A stretch of 64,000 nt of DNA from Whitmania pigra (GCA_021613335.1 JAJTWR010000095.1:1-64000); one strand, 5' to 3'. Numbered from the stretch's first letter, positions 1 through 10,347 are shown. Notes: generated by a model not told the origin, from the sequence alone. Numbers and translations: made by a program.

Positions 1-167
1 TATAAACGCTTACTCATCACATTGCAAGAAAAAACTTTTGCCACTACTATCCTGTTGTACAATATATACCCATTGAAATAGTTTCTGAATTGTTAGGACA
101 TTCTAAAATATCAATGACACAAGAACATTATGCAAAAGAATGCAGAGTAAGATTGGCGAGCATATGA
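1..167 (+). pseudogene. Tyrosine recombinase C-terminal remnant
   Basis: Two reading frames together give the end of a phage-type integrase: one frame reads EKTFATTILLYN, then after a frameshift near base 62 the next reads IPIEIVSELLGHSKISMTQ followed by EHYAKE and a stop at 165-167. The LLGH box and the later Tyr in HYAK are the C-terminal catalytic signature of this family. The gene starts outside the window and is broken, so it is a relic. It stands at the left edge of a stretch of decayed mobile DNA (1-2,990), which suggests the remains of an old integrative element. Confidence 0.75.
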
Positions 168-192
168 TAAACTTGGGAAAGAAATTGAAATA

Positions 193-222
193 AAAAAGGC
201 GGGATTAAATTCCCACCTTTCA
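193..222. terminator. Intrinsic terminator after the integrase relic
   Basis: AAAGG-GGGA pairs with TCCC-CCTTT around a TTAAAT loop, with A- and T-rich flanks, so it can work in both directions. It separates the integrase relic from the minus-strand relic that follows. Confidence 0.55.
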
Positions 223-224
223 AT

Positions 225-1150
225 TTTTAAACTTGTAGCAATACCAATAGTTTCTTTTAATACATTGTACATTCTGCTTTTACAAAGTTCCTATACTTTA
301 CAGTTGTAACTATACTATCGTGTATAGTATAGATTGGAATAAATGGATATTTTTGACTTATTTTTTCTACAAGCCTTATCAATAACCAATTTTGATCAAG
401 CCTTTGCAAACAATAGCTAATGCAGAATGATATTTTTTTCCAAATTTAATTTTGGAAAACACCTTAAAAACATTTGAAAAAAATTCCCTTAAATATTTTA
501 ATTTTATCCACGTGAGGCGCTTGGTTATTATGGCTATAAATAGAGATAAAAGTTATATCTTTTACTTTCTTTCTTATTTACTTTATTTCTTAGGTTAGGC
601 TCATCTTTATCTAAATTACCTTTTTCTATGAGTAATTTTTCCAAAATTTTCATAAAAACAAACCTGATGAAGCCCATTCTTTAAATATCAATACGTCAGG
701 TTTTTTTAATACTTCTTATTAAATCTACTACCATAATAGGGTAATTAGGTTGGTTAGTAAGACTTGGATTTACAATCATAGAAGTAATATCATTCTTAAT
801 AAATAGTTCATCATCTAGTAATGATATTGCTAGATACAATTGACAATTTTAATATCAATAGCACACAAGGTTTCATCTTTATAGGTGCAAAAACTCCTTA
901 ATTCAGATTTCATTTGGGTAAAATTGGTATGCATTCTGTAACCTGCATCATCTACATAAAATGAAAAATTATGGTCTCTCAATTTTAAAATTGGAAGCAT
1001 CTACAATTAATCGAAGATTAATATTTTCTGTATCTCCATTTTGTATTTCTTTAAATTTCAAATCTTCTAAATATTTAAGTGCATTTTCATAATCTACCTA
1101 ATTTCATCATTAAACCATTTTTTCAAAAATCCATACTTTTCAGTTAATTC
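225..1150 (-). pseudogene. Decayed family-A-polymerase-like protein of mobile elements
   Basis: No long frame is open, but minus-strand fragments in shifting frames line up as one protein. In order they read LTEKYGFLKKWFNDEI (about 1,110), INLRLIVDASNFKIERP (about 1,000), then YRMHTNFTQMKSELRSF (about 930), AIDIKNCQ-YLAISLLDD (about 850), and FIPIYTIHDSIVTT (about 350). The pieces DIKNCQ and IHDS are placed like motifs A and C of family A DNA polymerases. From memory, uncharacterised proteins of Bacteroidetes mobile elements share this pattern; this was not checked by search. Many frameshifts and stops show it is dead. The exact ends are uncertain. Confidence 0.5.
310..332. repeat. Perfect inverted repeat
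   Basis: CTATACTA is followed seven bases later by TAGTATAG. It lies inside the decayed polymerase-like gene, and no gene start is near it, so an operator role is not supported. Confidence 0.4.
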
Positions 1151-2830
1151 CACATTGTAGCTTTTAATGTGTTAAGTTCAATTTGTTCAATAAAGTTCTG
1201 GTTGTATTTTTTTAGCTCAAGGTATACAAATTCACCTCCCCTTTCCAATTTATCTGCTTTGAAATTCCGGATTGTTCGCCATCAATAACTTTTTTTAATC
1301 TTTCCACCGCCACATCTTCTATGTAGTTCATTTGTTCTACCCCTATGAACTGGATTCATTTTAAGCGCCGTTGTCGCTGTCGTGCCGCTACCTAAATGAT
1401 AACAAGAACTATATCATTTACTTTTGTTACAGCTTTGATAAGAAACGCAATAAGAGTTTCAGGTTTTGGATATGAATTGAATTTAAGTTTTAAAGCATCA
1501 ATGTGCTTTTTAGAATCTTCATTTGTTTCAATTCCTATTGCCTTAGATAAATATACATCATCAAGTAATTTATCAGGAGCCATATTAGATGCAATTTCTC
1601 GCTGATACCTAATTGAAAATTTGTTTGACTTAATTAAAAAATATGTTCCTTTTTTTACTTGGTCATCTAAGAATGATTGTTGCCACTTGAACCGCCCTTT
1701 GAGTTTTATAGCGCTTTTATTTTTACCATTTTCAACAGTTAGGTCGTTTAGTAATTCAACTTTGTCATAGCTGTCTTTTTTGTAAACGCCGTCCGGAATT
1801 CTAAACTGAATTATGCCGGGTTTGAATTCTAAAGTTGTTATTGGATTTTCGCTATTTAACAAAGGAGCATCATCATTGTCACTGTCTCGCCCAACATATC
1901 CTCTTGTTGTATCGATTATCTTTTCGTAACAATGAATAAACTCAATGTTTTTCCTTGTTTTTTTTGATAAAACCGGAGCATTATCGGTATTCTTCCAGAT
2001 AAATGTTTCAACAAAATTTTGAGAGTTGAATACATCATCCATCAAGATTTTCAAATATGCTTGCTCGTGGTCATAGCACTGAATGAAAATGGTTCCATTA
2101 TTTGCAAGTAAATCTCTCGCAACAACTAACCTGTTACGCATAAAAGTAAGCCAAGTGCTTTGGTTAAACCGGTCATTGTATTTGAAAGCATCACTTCCTG
2201 TATTATACGGAGGTTCTATATAAATCATTTTTACTTTTCCTGCAAACTCTTCTTTTAATGTATGAAGCGCTAAGAGGTTATTTCCTTTTATTATGAGGTT
2301 GTCTGTAATTATTCCCTTATCGTTACGGTTAAATTTGTCAAGGGGTTTTGCTCCTTTTGAAGCGTGGCGTTTTGCGTTGGTTAAAACTTTTGGCTCTAAG
2401 AGTTGGGTAATTTCATCTTGGGCAAGGGTTTGATTAAAGAATATTTCTTCTCTTTTGTTTTCTTCACGGCTTTGTCCGCCTTCTAAAATGCAGTCTTTAA
2501 AAGGCCACGCCAGCGCCACTTCGTTGCGTTGTTTTAAATACTTTCCGTCAATAGTTAAGCCAACTTTGTTTTTGTAGGCCGTGTAGCTGTCGTTCAAATA
2601 ATTATTTTGCTCCAAAAATTGCACAAACAAAGATTGGTTGAAAACCAAAACGCCTTTTATCTCAAGAAAGAATTTTGCTTTTAGTTCCTCGTCTTCAAGC
2701 AACAAGCCGATCAATTCAGCATCGTAATTCTGAGCTTTGTTATTGCAACCCATTTTTTAAGCTCTCCATTGTCTGTAACGTAATGAGGTTCTTCTTTCAG
2801 GCGCTTTTCAAGCGTTTGGTAAAATTTCAT
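1150..2830 (-). pseudogene. Type III DNA methyltransferase (Mod), frameshifted
   Basis: This is the modification subunit of a type III restriction system, an N6-adenine methyltransferase. The native start is the ATG at 2830 (MKFYQTLEKRLKEEPHYV). A frameshift near 2745 moves the reading into the long open frame 2753-1392. The catalytic motif IV should be DPPY but reads EPPYNTGSD (codon GAA at 2214-2216). Near 1395 the frame shifts again just before the SAM-binding motif, whose LGSGTT survives in another frame, followed by EQMNYIEDVAVERLKK in a third. At least three frameshifts plus the Asp-to-Glu change make it inactive by any ordinary reading. No restriction subunit is intact nearby. Confidence 0.85.
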
Positions 2831-2838
2831 TTGGCGCT

Positions 2839-2990
2839 TTAGGGATAGTCACTTTTTTCATTTAATTTCAGTAATAGAAAATCTGAGGCATAAGGTACTT
2901 TTCCAGAAGGAACTACTTTTAATGATTCAGTTAAGGGAACTTTTTGATCATCAAAAAATATGGGTGCTGCTTTTAAAACATTAGCTAACT
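2839..2990 (-). pseudogene. C-terminal fragment of an unknown protein
   Basis: An open minus-strand frame without a start reads APIFFDDQKVPLTESLKVVP and ends KLNEKSDYP at a TAA (2841-2839), overlapping the old start of the methyltransferase by a few bases as operon neighbours often do. Its upstream part is gone: sequence related to the core genome (the sppA end) begins at about 3,000. I do not recognise the family. The cut marks the right boundary of the decayed island. Confidence 0.4.
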
Positions 2991-3004
2991 AAACGGACAA
3001 TCAG

Positions 3005-4774
3005 TTATTTAATGTTGATATCATATTCCATTCTGGCTTGGATGCCCGCTTTTTCAGTCAGCGTTTTTTGAATATTTTTGTAAAGTTGATAATTTTCGCC
3101 CAATTCTTGTTTTACAAAATAAGCAGATATAAAACTCTTTCCTCTTTCGATTAGCAATTTGAAAGGATTTATTTTTTCGGGATATTCAACCGCTTTATAG
3201 GTTTTAAGTTTGGCTTTTTTTGCGGCAGCTTTAATAGCGTCGTTAAAGTTTGCCAACCGATCTGCCAAACCTATTTTTACCGCATCGGTACCGCTCCATA
3301 TCCTGCCCCCGCCAATATTGTCAACTTGTGCTTTGGTTTTTTTACGCCCGTTTGCTACGCAAGAAATAAAACTGTCGTATACGTCGTCTATTTTTTTTTG
3401 AATGATTAATCTTTCTCCAAGCGTTAATGGGCGGTTTATACTCAAAAAGTCGGCATATTGGTTTGTTTTAACGCCGTCAAAGGTTAAACCGAGTTTTTGG
3501 GTAAATAAATTTTGGAAGTTAGGAATAATACCAAACACGCCGATTGAACCGGTAATAGTGTTGGGTTGTACAAAAATGCTATCGGCGGCACAGGCAATGT
3601 AATACCCTCCTGAAGCGGCAAAATTGCCAAAAGAGGCAATTACAGGCTTTACTTTTTTGCTCAGCAAAATTTCTCTCCAAATTACATCCGCAGCTAAAGC
3701 GCTGCCGCCAACAGAATTAACCCGAAGCACAATGGCTTTAATATTGTCGTTCATTCTGGCTTTACGAATAGCTTCCGAAATGCGGGCAGAGCCAATCTGC
3801 TCATCAGAGCCCTCCCCGTCTACAATGTTGCCGTTGGCATAAATAACGGCTATTTCTTGGCCTGCAGCGCTGCTTTCTTTTAATACCTCTTGCGCATAAT
3901 CATAAAGAAAAACAACGTCTAAATCTGATTTTACGTTTTTTCCGGTGATATTTTTTAATTCGGTTAATACTTCATCTTTGTATTTTAAGGCATCCACCAG
4001 TTTGTAATTTACCGCGTCTTGCGCCAGCCTAATTTTGTACTCATCAGCAATATTGAAAAGATTATCCTCGGAAATATTTCTTGTTTTGGCAATATCGCCT
4101 AAAAAAGTTTTATATAAACCATTCAAACAGACAGTTATTTGCAAACGGTTATAATCGCTCATTTTGGTGTTTGTAAAAGGTTCTATGGCGCTTTTATAAT
4201 TTCCAACCCGAATAATCTGAGCCTCTATGCCTAATTTGTCTAAAGAACCTTTAAAAAAGGTTAGCTCGGAGCTTAAACCTTTAAATTCTAGGCTCCCTTG
4301 CGGATTCAAGTAAACTTTATCAGCAGCCGAAGCTAAATAATAAGCTTCTTGGGTATATATTTCACTGTAAGCAATTACCGGTTTTTTAGATTTTTTAAAT
4401 TCTAATATGGCATCTCTAATCTCTTTCATGGTAGCCATACCGGCCGATGGCGAGCTAACCTCTATATAAACGCATTTAATTTTGCTGTCACTGGCGGCAG
4501 TTTTTAAGGCCTGAATGGCGTCGTTAAACCCGATGCTTCTTCTTTCTTTTCCACCCCAAAAAGGAAGGTCTCTTAAAAACTTTTCCGGCGTACGTTCTAA
4601 AATAGGGTCGTCCAAATTAAGGGCCAGCACAGAATTGCTGCTGACAATGGTTTTTTCATTACCAAGAGAAGCTATAACGACAACAAAAAAAACAAAAAAA
4701 ACAAATCCTAATAAAATAATCGAAACTATAATACCAACAATGGTGGCCAACGTGTATTTTAAAAAATCTTTCAT
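3005..4774 (-). CDS. sppA: Signal peptide peptidase SppA, 67K type
   Basis: The product is a membrane-bound serine protease that degrades signal peptides left after secretion. At 589 residues it has the long, double-domain form of the S49 family. An N-terminal membrane anchor spans about residues 8-37. The catalytic pair is visible: Lys194 in GNYKSAIEPF in the N-terminal domain and Ser388 in FAASGGYYIA in the C-terminal domain, the same arrangement as in E. coli SppA. It is divergent from folK, with 81 bases between the starts. Its 3' end lies against the decayed mobile island to the left, so the downstream context may have been lost. Confidence 0.93.
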   Translation of the reverse strand: MKDFLKYTLATIVGIIVSIILLGFVFFVFFVVVIASLGNEKTIVSSNSVLALNLDDPILERTPEKFLRDLPFWGGKERRSIGFNDAIQALKTAASDSKIKCVYIEVSSPSAGMATMKEIRDAILEFKKSKKPVIAYSEIYTQEAYYLASAADKVYLNPQGSLEFKGLSSELTFFKGSLDKLGIEAQIIRVGNYKSAIEPFTNTKMSDYNRLQITVCLNGLYKTFLGDIAKTRNISEDNLFNIADEYKIRLAQDAVNYKLVDALKYKDEVLTELKNITGKNVKSDLDVVFLYDYAQEVLKESSAAGQEIAVIYANGNIVDGEGSDEQIGSARISEAIRKARMNDNIKAIVLRVNSVGGSALAADVIWREILLSKKVKPVIASFGNFAASGGYYIACAADSIFVQPNTITGSIGVFGIIPNFQNLFTQKLGLTFDGVKTNQYADFLSINRPLTLGERLIIQKKIDDVYDSFISCVANGRKKTKAQVDNIGGGRIWSGTDAVKIGLADRLANFNDAIKAAAKKAKLKTYKAVEYPEKINPFKLLIERGKSFISAYFVKQELGENYQLYKNIQKTLTEKAGIQARMEYDINIK

Positions 4775-4855
4775 TGTAATTTTGTATGTTTAATTTGCGT
4801 AAATATATAAAATGGATTGTTCTTCGCTGAATATCTTATCAATCATTTATAAAAA

Positions 4856-5284
4856 ATGAATTTGGATGGTAAAATTGTTTATTTGTTACTTGGGAGCAAT
4901 TTGGGTAATAGTCGTAAAATAATTGACGAAGCAATAGTTATGATTGATAAACGAGCCGGTAAGCTGTCTGCTCAGTCTTCTTATTATCGAACGGCCGCAT
5001 GGGGGAAAACCGATCAGCCAGATTTTTTAAATGTAGCCATCGCAATTAATACCCAATTAATGCCTGCCGAATTATTAAAAGAGCTTTTAGCGATTGAACG
5101 CGAATTGGGTAGAACACGCGACGAAAAATGGAGCGCCCGATTAATTGATATTGATATTATATTTTATGATAACCAAACCATTGATACGCCCGTTTTAAAA
5201 ATTCCTCATCCCCAAATGCAGCATAGAAAGTTTGTGCTTGTTCCGCTAGCCGAAATTGCCCAAGCTACGTACATCCGAAACTAA
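4856..5284 (+). CDS. folK: Dihydropteridine pyrophosphokinase FolK, frameshifted near its end
   Basis: FolK transfers pyrophosphate from ATP to 6-hydroxymethyl-7,8-dihydropterin in folate synthesis. The N-terminus (YLLLGSNLGNS), the Arg-rich loop (GRTRDEKWSAR), the metal-binding Asp98 and Asp100 (LIDIDI) and the HPQMQHR motif are all present. The open frame stops at 5284 after 142 residues (TYIRN). In the +1 frame a typical FolK tail continues as HPKLKKNIADLLLTLNDD to a stop at 5350-5352. One missing base near 5271 explains this. The loss removes only the last helix of about 25 residues, so the gene may be a partly active variant, a young pseudogene, or a sequencing error. Confidence 0.88.
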   Translation: MNLDGKIVYLLLGSNLGNSRKIIDEAIVMIDKRAGKLSAQSSYYRTAAWGKTDQPDFLNVAIAINTQLMPAELLKELLAIERELGRTRDEKWSARLIDIDIIFYDNQTIDTPVLKIPHPQMQHRKFVLVPLAEIAQATYIRN

Positions 5285-5352
5285 AAAAAAATATTGCCGA
5301 TTTATTGCTAACCTTAAACGATGATTTAATGGTAAATCCGGTTGCTGATTAA

Positions 5353-5688
5353 TTATTTTTTTGGTCCAAAAAAATAAGATGACGAGACCTCAAAAGATAA
5401 AATTTGGAAGCAAATAAATCAGGCAAAGGCTTTCCTTGATATTGGGCGAGGCTTTAGAAAAATTGATAAGCCGCTAAAAAGAGCTTGATGTTTGATTATT
5501 TCATGGAAGGTTTAATTGCTTTACCCAAACGGTTATTGTTTTTCTGTCACCTTGTCAGAGAAATATAATATCATTGAATATAAAAGCGGCTTTTTGCTTG
5601 ATATTACTGCCAAAATCCAATTGGCATAAGCCTTGTTAAATAGCTGTAAAAACAATCAGAATTATTAAAAAGGTAATATTTAAATAAA
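5353..5688. other. Intergenic region, nothing recognised
   Basis: Between the old folK stop and dnaK no frame longer than about 40 codons resembles a known protein. It should hold the dnaK promoter, but no clear TAnnTTTG box or CIRCE-type inverted repeat was seen. Confidence 0.4.
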
Positions 5689-7605
5689 ATGGGAAAAATT
5701 ATTGGAATTGACTTAGGGACAACCAACTCTTGCGTCGCCGTAATGGAGGGTAACGAGCCGGTGGTTATCGCCAACAGCGAAGGTAAACGTACCACGCCGT
5801 CTATAGTCGCTTTTGTTGAAAACGGCGAGCGAAAAATAGGCGAACCGGCAAAACGTCAGGCCATCACCAATCCTATAAAAACAATTTATAGTATTAAACG
5901 CTTTATGGGCAACGATTTTAGCGAGGTAAACAAAGAAGTGTCTCGGGTACCTTATAAAGTGGTTAAAGGCGATAATAATACGCCGCGCGTTGAGATTGGC
6001 GACAGAAAATATACACCGCAAGAAATTTCTGCAATGATTTTGCAAAAAATGAAAAAAACGGCTGAAGATTTTTTGGGACAAGAAGTTACAGAAGCGGTAA
6101 TTACCGTACCGGCTTATTTTAACGATGCGCAGCGCCAAGCCACTAAAGAAGCAGGCGAAATTGCAGGTTTAACCGTAAAAAGAATTATTAACGAGCCTAC
6201 TGCCGCAGCTTTGGCTTATGGCTTGGATAAAACGCACAAAGACATGAAAATTGTGGTGTTTGATTGCGGCGGAGGCACGCACGATGTTTCTGTGCTTGAA
6301 CTTGGCGATGGCGTTTTTGAAGTAAAAGCCACCGATGGCGATACTCATTTGGGAGGCGACGACTTTGACCAACTGGTAATTGAGTGGTTGGCAGATGAAT
6401 TTAAAAGAGAAAACGGCATGGATTTGCACAAAGATCCAATGGCCTTGCAACGTTTAAAAGAAGCTGCCGAGAAAGCTAAAATTGAACTTTCAAGCGCTAC
6501 GTCTACCGAAATAAATTTACCTTATATTACTGCCGATTCGAGCGGCCCAAAACATCTGGTGCGTACTTTAAGTCGCGCAAAATTTGAACAATTGATAGCC
6601 GATTTGGTAAAACGTACCATTGAACCTTGTAAATCGGCGTTAAAAAACGCGGGATTGAAAACTTCAGATATCAATGAAATTATTCTGGTAGGCGGTTCAA
6701 CGCGCATTCCGGCCATTCAGGAAGCGGTTAAACAGTTTTTTGGTAAAGAACCCAGCAAGGGCGTAAACCCTGATGAAGTGGTAGCCGTTGGCGCGGCCAT
6801 ACAAGGAGGCGTATTAACAGGAGATGTAAAAGATGTATTATTGCTCGATGTTACGCCGCTTTCTTTGGGGATAGAAACCATGGGAGGGGTAATGACAAAA
6901 TTGATTGAGTCTAACACAACCATCCCTACCAAAAAAACAGAAGTTTTCTCTACCGCAACAGATAACCAGCCGAGCGTAGAAATCCATATTTTGCAAGGGG
7001 AACGCCCGATGGCAAACCAAAACCGCACTATTGGCAGGTTTATGTTAGACGGCATCCCCCCTGCGCCTCGCGGGGTGCCTCAAATAGAGGTAGCTTTTGA
7101 TATTGATGCAAACGGTATTTTACACGTAAGCGCTAAAGATAAAGCAACGGGTAAAGAGCAAAAAATACGTATCGAGGCTTCAAGCGGTTTAACCGAAGCC
7201 GAAATTCAAAAAATGAAACAAGAGGCCGAAGCTAATGCCGAAAGCGACAAAAAAGCGAAAGAAGAAGCCGATAAAATGAATGCGGCCGACGCATTAATCT
7301 TTTCAACAGAAAAACAGTTGAAAGAATTTGGCGATAAATTATCCGCAGATAAAAAAAGACCAATAGAAGCGGGCTTAAGTAAATTGAAAGCAGCTCACCA
7401 AGCCCGTAATTTTGCCGATATTGACGCGGCACAAACCGAATTGCAAAACGCTTGGAATGCGGCTTCGGAAGAAATGTATAAGACAAGCTCCGGGGCTGAG
7501 GGCGCTTTTCAAGAAAATCCGCAAACGGCCGCCCAGCCTCAAAGCGGCGAAGAAAGTGTTACCGATGTTGATTTTGAAGAGGTAAAAGACGAAGAGAAAA
7601 AATAG
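5689..7605 (+). CDS. dnaK: Chaperone DnaK (Hsp70)
   Basis: DnaK is the ATP-driven Hsp70 chaperone that binds exposed hydrophobic segments with DnaJ and GrpE as partners. It has 638 residues, the normal bacterial length. The N-terminal nucleotide-binding domain starts with [13 protein letters not shown] and contains the phosphate loop [15 protein letters not shown] and VGGSTRIPA. The substrate-binding domain follows the linker [12 protein letters not shown], and the acidic tail ends [13 protein letters not shown]. The start [14 protein letters not shown] is unambiguous. It stands alone: dnaJ, grpE and hrcA are not in the window. A strong terminator follows. Confidence 0.98.
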   Translation: MGKIIGIDLGTTNSCVAVMEGNEPVVIANSEGKRTTPSIVAFVENGERKIGEPAKRQAITNPIKTIYSIKRFMGNDFSEVNKEVSRVPYKVVKGDNNTPRVEIGDRKYTPQEISAMILQKMKKTAEDFLGQEVTEAVITVPAYFNDAQRQATKEAGEIAGLTVKRIINEPTAAALAYGLDKTHKDMKIVVFDCGGGTHDVSVLELGDGVFEVKATDGDTHLGGDDFDQLVIEWLADEFKRENGMDLHKDPMALQRLKEAAEKAKIELSSATSTEINLPYITADSSGPKHLVRTLSRAKFEQLIADLVKRTIEPCKSALKNAGLKTSDINEIILVGGSTRIPAIQEAVKQFFGKEPSKGVNPDEVVAVGAAIQGGVLTGDVKDVLLLDVTPLSLGIETMGGVMTKLIESNTTIPTKKTEVFSTATDNQPSVEIHILQGERPMANQNRTIGRFMLDGIPPAPRGVPQIEVAFDIDANGILHVSAKDKATGKEQKIRIEASSGLTEAEIQKMKQEAEANAESDKKAKEEADKMNAADALIFSTEKQLKEFGDKLSADKKRPIEAGLSKLKAAHQARNFADIDAAQTELQNAWNAASEEMYKTSSGAEGAFQENPQTAAQPQSGEESVTDVDFEEVKDEEKK

Positions 7606-7634
7606 CCGGGAAAAATATAAAACCGGCATTTAAT

Positions 7635-7670
7635 AAAAAGCGTTGTTGAGAAGTTCGGCAACGCTTTTTT
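7635..7670 (+). terminator. dnaK terminator
   Basis: AAAAAGCGTTG pairs with CAACGCTTTTT and ends in a T run, 30 bases after the dnaK stop. Confidence 0.85.
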
Positions 7671-7783
7671 AGATTATGGAGACTGATTTTAAACCTCCTG
7701 ATATTTTAGCGGATTTAAAGAGATATCAGGTTTTTGATTGAACTCCCGGCAAACATCCCTGTTCTTTTAAAACGTTATCCGGA

Positions 7784-8680
7784 TTACCACAATTTTTTCG
7801 GATAAACGCCATCATTTATCAAGCGGTTAATACTATCTTGCACTACCGGTTTATCTTCTTTGTAAGTAACCCCAAACCAAGTATTATCGGTAGGGATGTT
7901 CTTGAATTTAGCCAAATTATTTTTGATTAAAATATTGGCTATTAAAGGGATAATAAATTCGGCTTTAGGCTGATCTTTATGCGCCAAGGCAAATTTTACA
8001 AATTCTTGTTCGGTAATTTTAAAAACGGCAGGGCTAAAACCCCAAAAATTCATTGATACCGCATTGTCAAATTTAAGGGGAAATTCTTTGCCGTTCTCTT
8101 CGTAAACAATGATATCGTCTTTTTTGTATATTTTCATTCGCTCATTAATGGCGGTAATATTTCCTTTATCATCTACTTGGCAAACGCCTCTGGCAACGGC
8201 TCCAAAATCAGATAATGTTTTGCCGATTTTATAGCCAACAATGGCAAACTGCGTATCTGTTACTTCATTGGTTAAAAAATTTGCCATTTTCTTAAAGGCA
8301 TCGTAACCATAATGGTCATCCGCATTAATAATACAAAACGGTTTTTTTATTATTTTTCTGGCAGATAACAAGGCGTGGGCAGTACCCCAAGGTTTTTCCC
8401 GATAAATTTCTTCGTCTATTCCAAACGGTTTTAAATCAAAATTTTGAAATACATAATCAGTTTCTATTCTTCCTTTAAGTTTGGATTCAAAAATAGCCTG
8501 AAAATTTTTTAAAAACTCTTCTTTAATAATAAATACAACCTTACCAAAACCGGCTTTAATTGCATCATATATAGAATAATCGATAATTGTTTCGTGGTTA
8601 GGGCCAAATCCGTCGATTTGTTTCATGCTGCCGTAACGGCTAGCCATGCCGGCGGCAAGAATTAAAAGTGTTGGTTTCAT
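7784..8680 (-). CDS. Sugar nucleotidyltransferase family protein
   Basis: The 298-residue protein belongs to the nucleotidyltransferase fold that activates sugar phosphates with an NTP. The N-terminal signature loop reads LLILAAGMASRYGSMKQIDG, and NADDHYG near residue 119 is the metal-binding Asp motif. A C-terminal part with WFGVTYKEDKP is typical of a Bacteroidetes subgroup often annotated only as nucleotidyltransferase. Substrate cannot be told from sequence. It is convergent with dnaK, and the 8-kb integrative element begins 160 bases beyond its start. Confidence 0.85.
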   Translation of the reverse strand: MKPTLLILAAGMASRYGSMKQIDGFGPNHETIIDYSIYDAIKAGFGKVVFIIKEEFLKNFQAIFESKLKGRIETDYVFQNFDLKPFGIDEEIYREKPWGTAHALLSARKIIKKPFCIINADDHYGYDAFKKMANFLTNEVTDTQFAIVGYKIGKTLSDFGAVARGVCQVDDKGNITAINERMKIYKKDDIIVYEENGKEFPLKFDNAVSMNFWGFSPAVFKITEQEFVKFALAHKDQPKAEFIIPLIANILIKNNLAKFKNIPTDNTWFGVTYKEDKPVVQDSINRLINDGVYPKKLW

Positions 8681-8840
8681 TAATAAACGTTTTAAGGCTT
8701 TTTTATTAGCGGCGTAAAAGTAACATTAAAAAACTAAAAAGCATACCCTTTATAAAGAGCCAAATTTAATTTAAAATTAACCTCCTGTCTATCTGTAAGT
8801 TGTTTTGTCTTCAGGTTTGTTGAAGGGCTTGATTTTTAAA

Positions 8841-8864
8841 GCTTTAACCTATTAAGGTTGTAGC
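8841..8864. repeat. attL, left 24-bp direct repeat of the integrative element
   Basis: The 24 bases from 8841 are identical to 16844-16867. The core AACCTATTAAGGTT is itself an inverted repeat (AACCT/AGGTT around ATTA), the shape expected of a tyrosine-recombinase crossover site. The integrase gene starts about 210 bases inside this end. Confidence 0.85.
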
Positions 8865-9008
8865 CCGTAAGGAAACCGAACCTTCTAAATTCTAACTTTT
8901 CAATTACTGGCAAAAAGTGGCTAAAAATATGCGTTTTTAACGTTTTTAAGTGTGTTTTTGAAAATTGTTTGATTAAGCTAAATAAGATAAAATTAAAGAA
9001 AATTAAAA

Positions 9009-9033
9009 AAAACCGTCCCCCAAACCGTCCCCC
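9009..9033. repeat. Left copy of a CCGTCCCCC double repeat
   Basis: AAACCGTCCCCCAAACCGTC and a following C run occur here and again at 16780-16803, just inside the other end of the element. Each copy is itself a tandem duplication of a 12-base unit. Position at both ends, in the same orientation, suits arm-type binding sites for integrase or an excision factor. The left copy lies just upstream of the integrase promoter box. Confidence 0.65.
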
Positions 9034-9048
9034 GATTGAAATTATATC

Positions 9049-9056
9049 TATATTTG
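9049..9056 (+). promoter_or_regulatory. Integrase promoter, -7 box
   Basis: TATATTTG matches the Bacteroidetes TAnnTTTG -7 box, 20 bases before the integrase ATG. No clear -33 TTG is at the ideal distance. Confidence 0.5.
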
Positions 9057-9075
9057 ATTAGTTAATTTTTCAAGT

Positions 9076-10347
9076 ATGGCAAACATTACTTTTGTTCTTA
9101 GAGGGCCTAAAGCCAAAGAACCAACACCAATAATTTTATTGTACCGATTTGGAGCAAACAGGCTAAAGTATTCTACTGGCTTAAAAGTTATTCCCAAATA
9201 CTGGAACGACACCACACAACGAGTAAGAAACGTTATTGAGGTACAGGATAAAGACAGTATAAACAATTTCCTTAGCGAACTGGAAGCCGAAACAAGCCGA
9301 ATAGTTACAGGTTTTATAACCAGCAAACAGCAACTAACTAAAAAAGCCCTAAAACAGCAATTAGATATTTACTTAGAACGGGCAAACAAAGCCGATAACG
9401 CTAAAGACTTATTTAGTTTCATTGAGTTGTATATAAAGCAATCAGCTAACCGTATCAATCCAGCAACGGGCAAAAAGATAGAACACCGTACCATACAAAA
9501 GTATAACACCACATTACAGGATTTAAAAGCCTTTGCAGCCAAATACACCCACAAAGTTGATTTTGATACAATAGATTTAGATTTTTACTTAGACTACACC
9601 GCACACCTGCAAGCCTTAAACCATTCTACCAATACAATAGGTAAATATGTACAAACGCTAAAAGTGTTTTTAAACGAAGCCGCTAACAGGGGTTTAAATA
9701 CTAATTTTCTGTATAAAAGTAGTCGGTTTAAGGTGGTATCAGAATTAAGCGATAGCATATATTTAAACGAAGCCGAACTAACACAGCTATATGAATATGA
9801 TTTTAGCAACAATACGAGGTTAGAGCGTGTACGGGATATGTTTATAGTAGGTTGTTGGACAGGGTTAAGGTTTTCGGATTTTACCGCCCTGCATAAGCGT
9901 AACGTTAAAGGCGATTTTATAGAGATACGCACCGAAAAAACAGGCGCAAAGGTGGTAATACCAATACACCCCAACGTTAGGGCAATACTGCAAAAGTATG
10001 ATTACAAGCTACCTAACGAGATAAGCAACCAAAAAATGAATGCCTATTTAAAAGAGGTAGGTAAAGAGGTTGAACTCATTGAGCAAGTAAGCAAAGGCAT
10101 AACCAAAGGCGGCGTAAAAAGGCATTTGAACTATAAAAAATATGAGTTGATAACAACCCACACCGCCCGCCGTTCGTTTGCCACAAACCTATATAAAACG
10201 GGTTTCCCTGCAATATCCATAATGCAAATAACTGGACACAAAACCGAAAAGGCATTTTTGCGATACATTAAGGTTACCCCGCAGGAACACGCCGAAGCAT
10301 TACGCTTACATTGGGCTAAAAATAGCAGCTTTTTAAAAGTCGTTTAA
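9076..10347 (+). CDS. Site-specific tyrosine recombinase (integrase)
   Basis: The 423-residue integrase has the layout common in Bacteroidetes elements: an N-terminal arm-binding domain (about 1-90), a SAM-like core-binding domain (about 100-200) and a C-terminal catalytic domain. Catalytic residues are visible: Arg in WTGLRFSDF, His-x-x-Arg in THTARRSFATNL, His in ITGHKTEKAF and the nucleophile Tyr in FLRYIKV. It is the first gene inside attL and reads into the element, as usual for a tRNA-linked integrase. It probably recombines the 24-bp att repeats. No break is seen, so it is likely active. Confidence 0.96.
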   Translation: MANITFVLRGPKAKEPTPIILLYRFGANRLKYSTGLKVIPKYWNDTTQRVRNVIEVQDKDSINNFLSELEAETSRIVTGFITSKQQLTKKALKQQLDIYLERANKADNAKDLFSFIELYIKQSANRINPATGKKIEHRTIQKYNTTLQDLKAFAAKYTHKVDFDTIDLDFYLDYTAHLQALNHSTNTIGKYVQTLKVFLNEAANRGLNTNFLYKSSRFKVVSELSDSIYLNEAELTQLYEYDFSNNTRLERVRDMFIVGCWTGLRFSDFTALHKRNVKGDFIEIRTEKTGAKVVIPIHPNVRAILQKYDYKLPNEISNQKMNAYLKEVGKEVELIEQVSKGITKGGVKRHLNYKKYELITTHTARRSFATNLYKTGFPAISIMQITGHKTEKAFLRYIKVTPQEHAEALRLHWAKNSSFLKVV

